This document shows positions 21,975 through 23,136 of a stretch of DNA of 23,136 nucleotides, one piece after another. The notes under the pieces were generated by a model that saw only the letters and a program-made list of their open reading frames with translations, searched no databases and was not told the origin of the DNA. A program made the translations under genes and the position numbers. Location: positions 1 through 23,136 of the forward strand of contig CALAKE010000659.1 of the NCBI GenBank assembly GCA_937922775.1. Reading direction: 5' to 3'. Position 1 is the first letter of the stretch; each line of letters starts with the position of its first letter. This DNA comes from an uncultured bacterium. Its GTDB lineage: Bacteria > Acidobacteriota > UBA890.

Positions 21975-23136
21975 ATGAGCTTTGTCTTCATCGCAGCAGT
22001 GGCGTTCGCGGTTTCCTTCCTGACGCTATTCTCCGGCTTCGGGCTGGGGACCCTGCTGCTGCCGGCATTCGCTCTCGTGTTCCCGCTGGACGTGGCCGTG
22101 GCAGCGACCGCTGTCGTGCACATGTTCAACAACATCTTCAAGGTGGGTTTGCTGTATCAACACGCGGAGCCACGCGTACTGGTTCGATTCGGGGTACCCG
22201 CGGTCCTTGCGGCATTCGTGGGCGCGGCCATCCTGGCGGGGTTGGCGGGGCAAGAGCCGCTTCTTACCTGGCATCTCGGGCCGCGGGAGGCCGTGGTTAC
22301 GCCGATCAGTCTCGTGATGGGGTTACTCATTCTCACCTTCGCCACGCTCGATCTGGTGCCGAGGATGAAGAAATTGCGCTTCGATCCTCGCTGGCTCCCT
22401 GTCGGAGGCACGCTTTCGGGCTTTTTCGGTGGCCTTTCGGGGCACCAAGGTGCCCTACGGGCCGCCTTCCTCACGCCACTCAATCTCAGTCCCGCGGCAT
22501 TCGCCTCGACACAGGCGGTGCTCGCCACGATGGTCGACGCTTCGCGGCTTCTGATTTACGGTGCGGCGTTCTTCGCGGGGCGCATGGCGGGGGTTTCGAC
22601 GCGGTCGCAGTGGGCACTGGTCGGGGTGGCGACCCTCTCTGCTTTTGGCGGCGCGATCCTCGGTCGTCGCTTGCTTCCGAAGATGACGATCGACATGGTT
22701 CGGATGATCACCGGTTGTTTGCTGTTGTTGATCGGGGCAGGGATGGCCAGCGGCCTGTTGCTGGGTTCAGGTGCCGTGCGTATCGATTCCGAAAGGGATG
22801 AACGACCAATGGGCGAGAACGTAGGCCAGATGGAGATCTCATCCGCGAGTCAGCCCCCGGCCCGGATCCTGAGCCTCGGTGATTCGTATACGATCGGGGA
22901 GGCTGTGGCCGAGGACGAGCGTTGGCCCGTTCACCTCGCCGGGCTGCTGCGCGAGGGCGGCATCGAGGTCGAGCCGCCCCGGATTATCGCTCGTACCGGT
23001 TGGACGACGATGGATCTGCAGGAGGCGCTGGACGAAGCGCAGCTCGATCCCCCCTACGATCTCGTCACCCTCCTGATCGGCGTCAACAATCAGTACCAAG
23101 GTCGTGCGCTCGAGGAATACCGTGAGGGCTTCGTCG
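21975..23136 (+). CDS. TauE/SafE permease fused in frame to an SGNH/GDSL hydrolase (3' partial)
   Basis: The frame is open from the ATG at 21975 (GAGG five bases upstream) to the right edge: 387 codons without a stop. Residues 1-260 form a TauE/SafE (DUF81) sulfite/anion-exporter-type permease with about eight helices: SFLTLFSGFGLGTLLLPAF, AVVHMFNNIFKVGLL, the second-half repeat LSGFFGGLSGHQGALRAAFL, and a final MITGCLLLLIGAGMASGLL helix. After an approximately 35-residue hydrophilic link the frame enters an SGNH hydrolase: ILSLGDSYTIGEA (nucleophile Ser304), IIARTGWTTMDL (block II) and LLIGVNNQYQGRALEEY (block III). The catalytic His is beyond the window. An ATG at 22809, in the same frame, could start a separate hydrolase, but there is no stop between the two parts. 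A lost stop or base error at the junction is the main alternative. Confidence 0.85.
   Translation, partial: MSFVFIAAVAFAVSFLTLFSGFGLGTLLLPAFALVFPLDVAVAATAVVHMFNNIFKVGLLYQHAEPRVLVRFGVPAVLAAFVGAAILAGLAGQEPLLTWHLGPREAVVTPISLVMGLLILTFATLDLVPRMKKLRFDPRWLPVGGTLSGFFGGLSGHQGALRAAFLTPLNLSPAAFASTQAVLATMVDASRLLIYGAAFFAGRMAGVSTRSQWALVGVATLSAFGGAILGRRLLPKMTIDMVRMITGCLLLLIGAGMASGLLLGSGAVRIDSERDERPMGENVGQMEISSASQPPARILSLGDSYTIGEAVAEDERWPVHLAGLLREGGIEVEPPRIIARTGWTTMDLQEALDEAQLDPPYDLVTLLIGVNNQYQGRALEEYREGFV

Noticed and set aside
21839..22801. A 320-codon frame on the + strand overlapping the TauE/SafE gene
   Set aside because: Its product is Arg/Gly/Ala-rich without domain pattern, and the frame with the ATG at 21975 gives a textbook permease plus hydrolase.
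1..23136. CRISPR arrays, tRNA or rRNA genes, transposases, phage genes
   Set aside because: No direct-repeat array, cloverleaf, rRNA core motif or recombinase motif was seen by eye on either strand.

Overview
The window is bacterial, high-GC, densely coded DNA. It has many exported or lipid-anchored proteins: Tat signals at 633 (amidase), 5073 (TIM barrel) and 20264 (oxidoreductase), and lipoboxes on the TIM-barrel, DUF1080 and beta-propeller proteins. This indicates a Gram-negative-type envelope. The family mix (Tat amidase, M28 and C69 peptidases, DUF1080, exported Gfo/Idh/MocA oxidoreductase, DoxX, 6-bladed propeller lipoprotein) resembles uncultured Gemmatimonadota, Acidobacteriota or neighbouring phyla. 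No rRNA or taxon-defining marker is present, so this placement is an inference. I saw no tRNA, rRNA, CRISPR array, insertion sequence or phage gene.

Left part (1-6100, mostly + strand): the tail of an unknown gene, a divergent DUF2892 membrane protein, then a run of same-strand genes. These are a Tat-exported amidase, a secreted M28 zinc peptidase, and a tightly packed four-gene group: Mth938-domain protein, radical SAM protein, two-TM bacterial PH-domain protein and a Tat/lipoprotein TIM-barrel sugar isomerase-like protein. Middle part (6100-14000): a minus-strand secreted HExxH protein, a 400-base lower-GC intergenic region with inverted repeats, an apparently broken small gene, a minus-strand C69 dipeptidase, then plus-strand genes for a SAM methyltransferase, a seven-repeat secreted propeller, a 127-aa unknown overlapping a VOC protein, an SDR oxidoreductase and ApaG.

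Right part (14000-21907, minus strand): one long collinear operon-like block read from right to left. Its order is ApbE FMN transferase, DoxX membrane protein, Tat-exported Gfo/Idh/MocA oxidoreductase, nucleoside:H+ symporter-type MFS transporter, cytosolic Gfo/Idh/MocA oxidoreductase, DUF1080 (3-keto-disaccharide hydrolase-type) lipoprotein and 6-bladed propeller lipoprotein. Gaps are between -4 and 67 bases. Together these look like a two-compartment carbohydrate route: oxidation to a 3-keto sugar and cleavage outside the inner membrane, import, then a second redox step in the cytosol. ApbE and DoxX may supply or drain the exported redox step. This model is inference from gene families and order.

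Divergent from ApbE, starting at 21975, is a + strand reading frame that stays open to the window edge. It encodes a complete TauE/SafE permease followed in frame by an SGNH/GDSL hydrolase, an apparent gene fusion cut by the window end.
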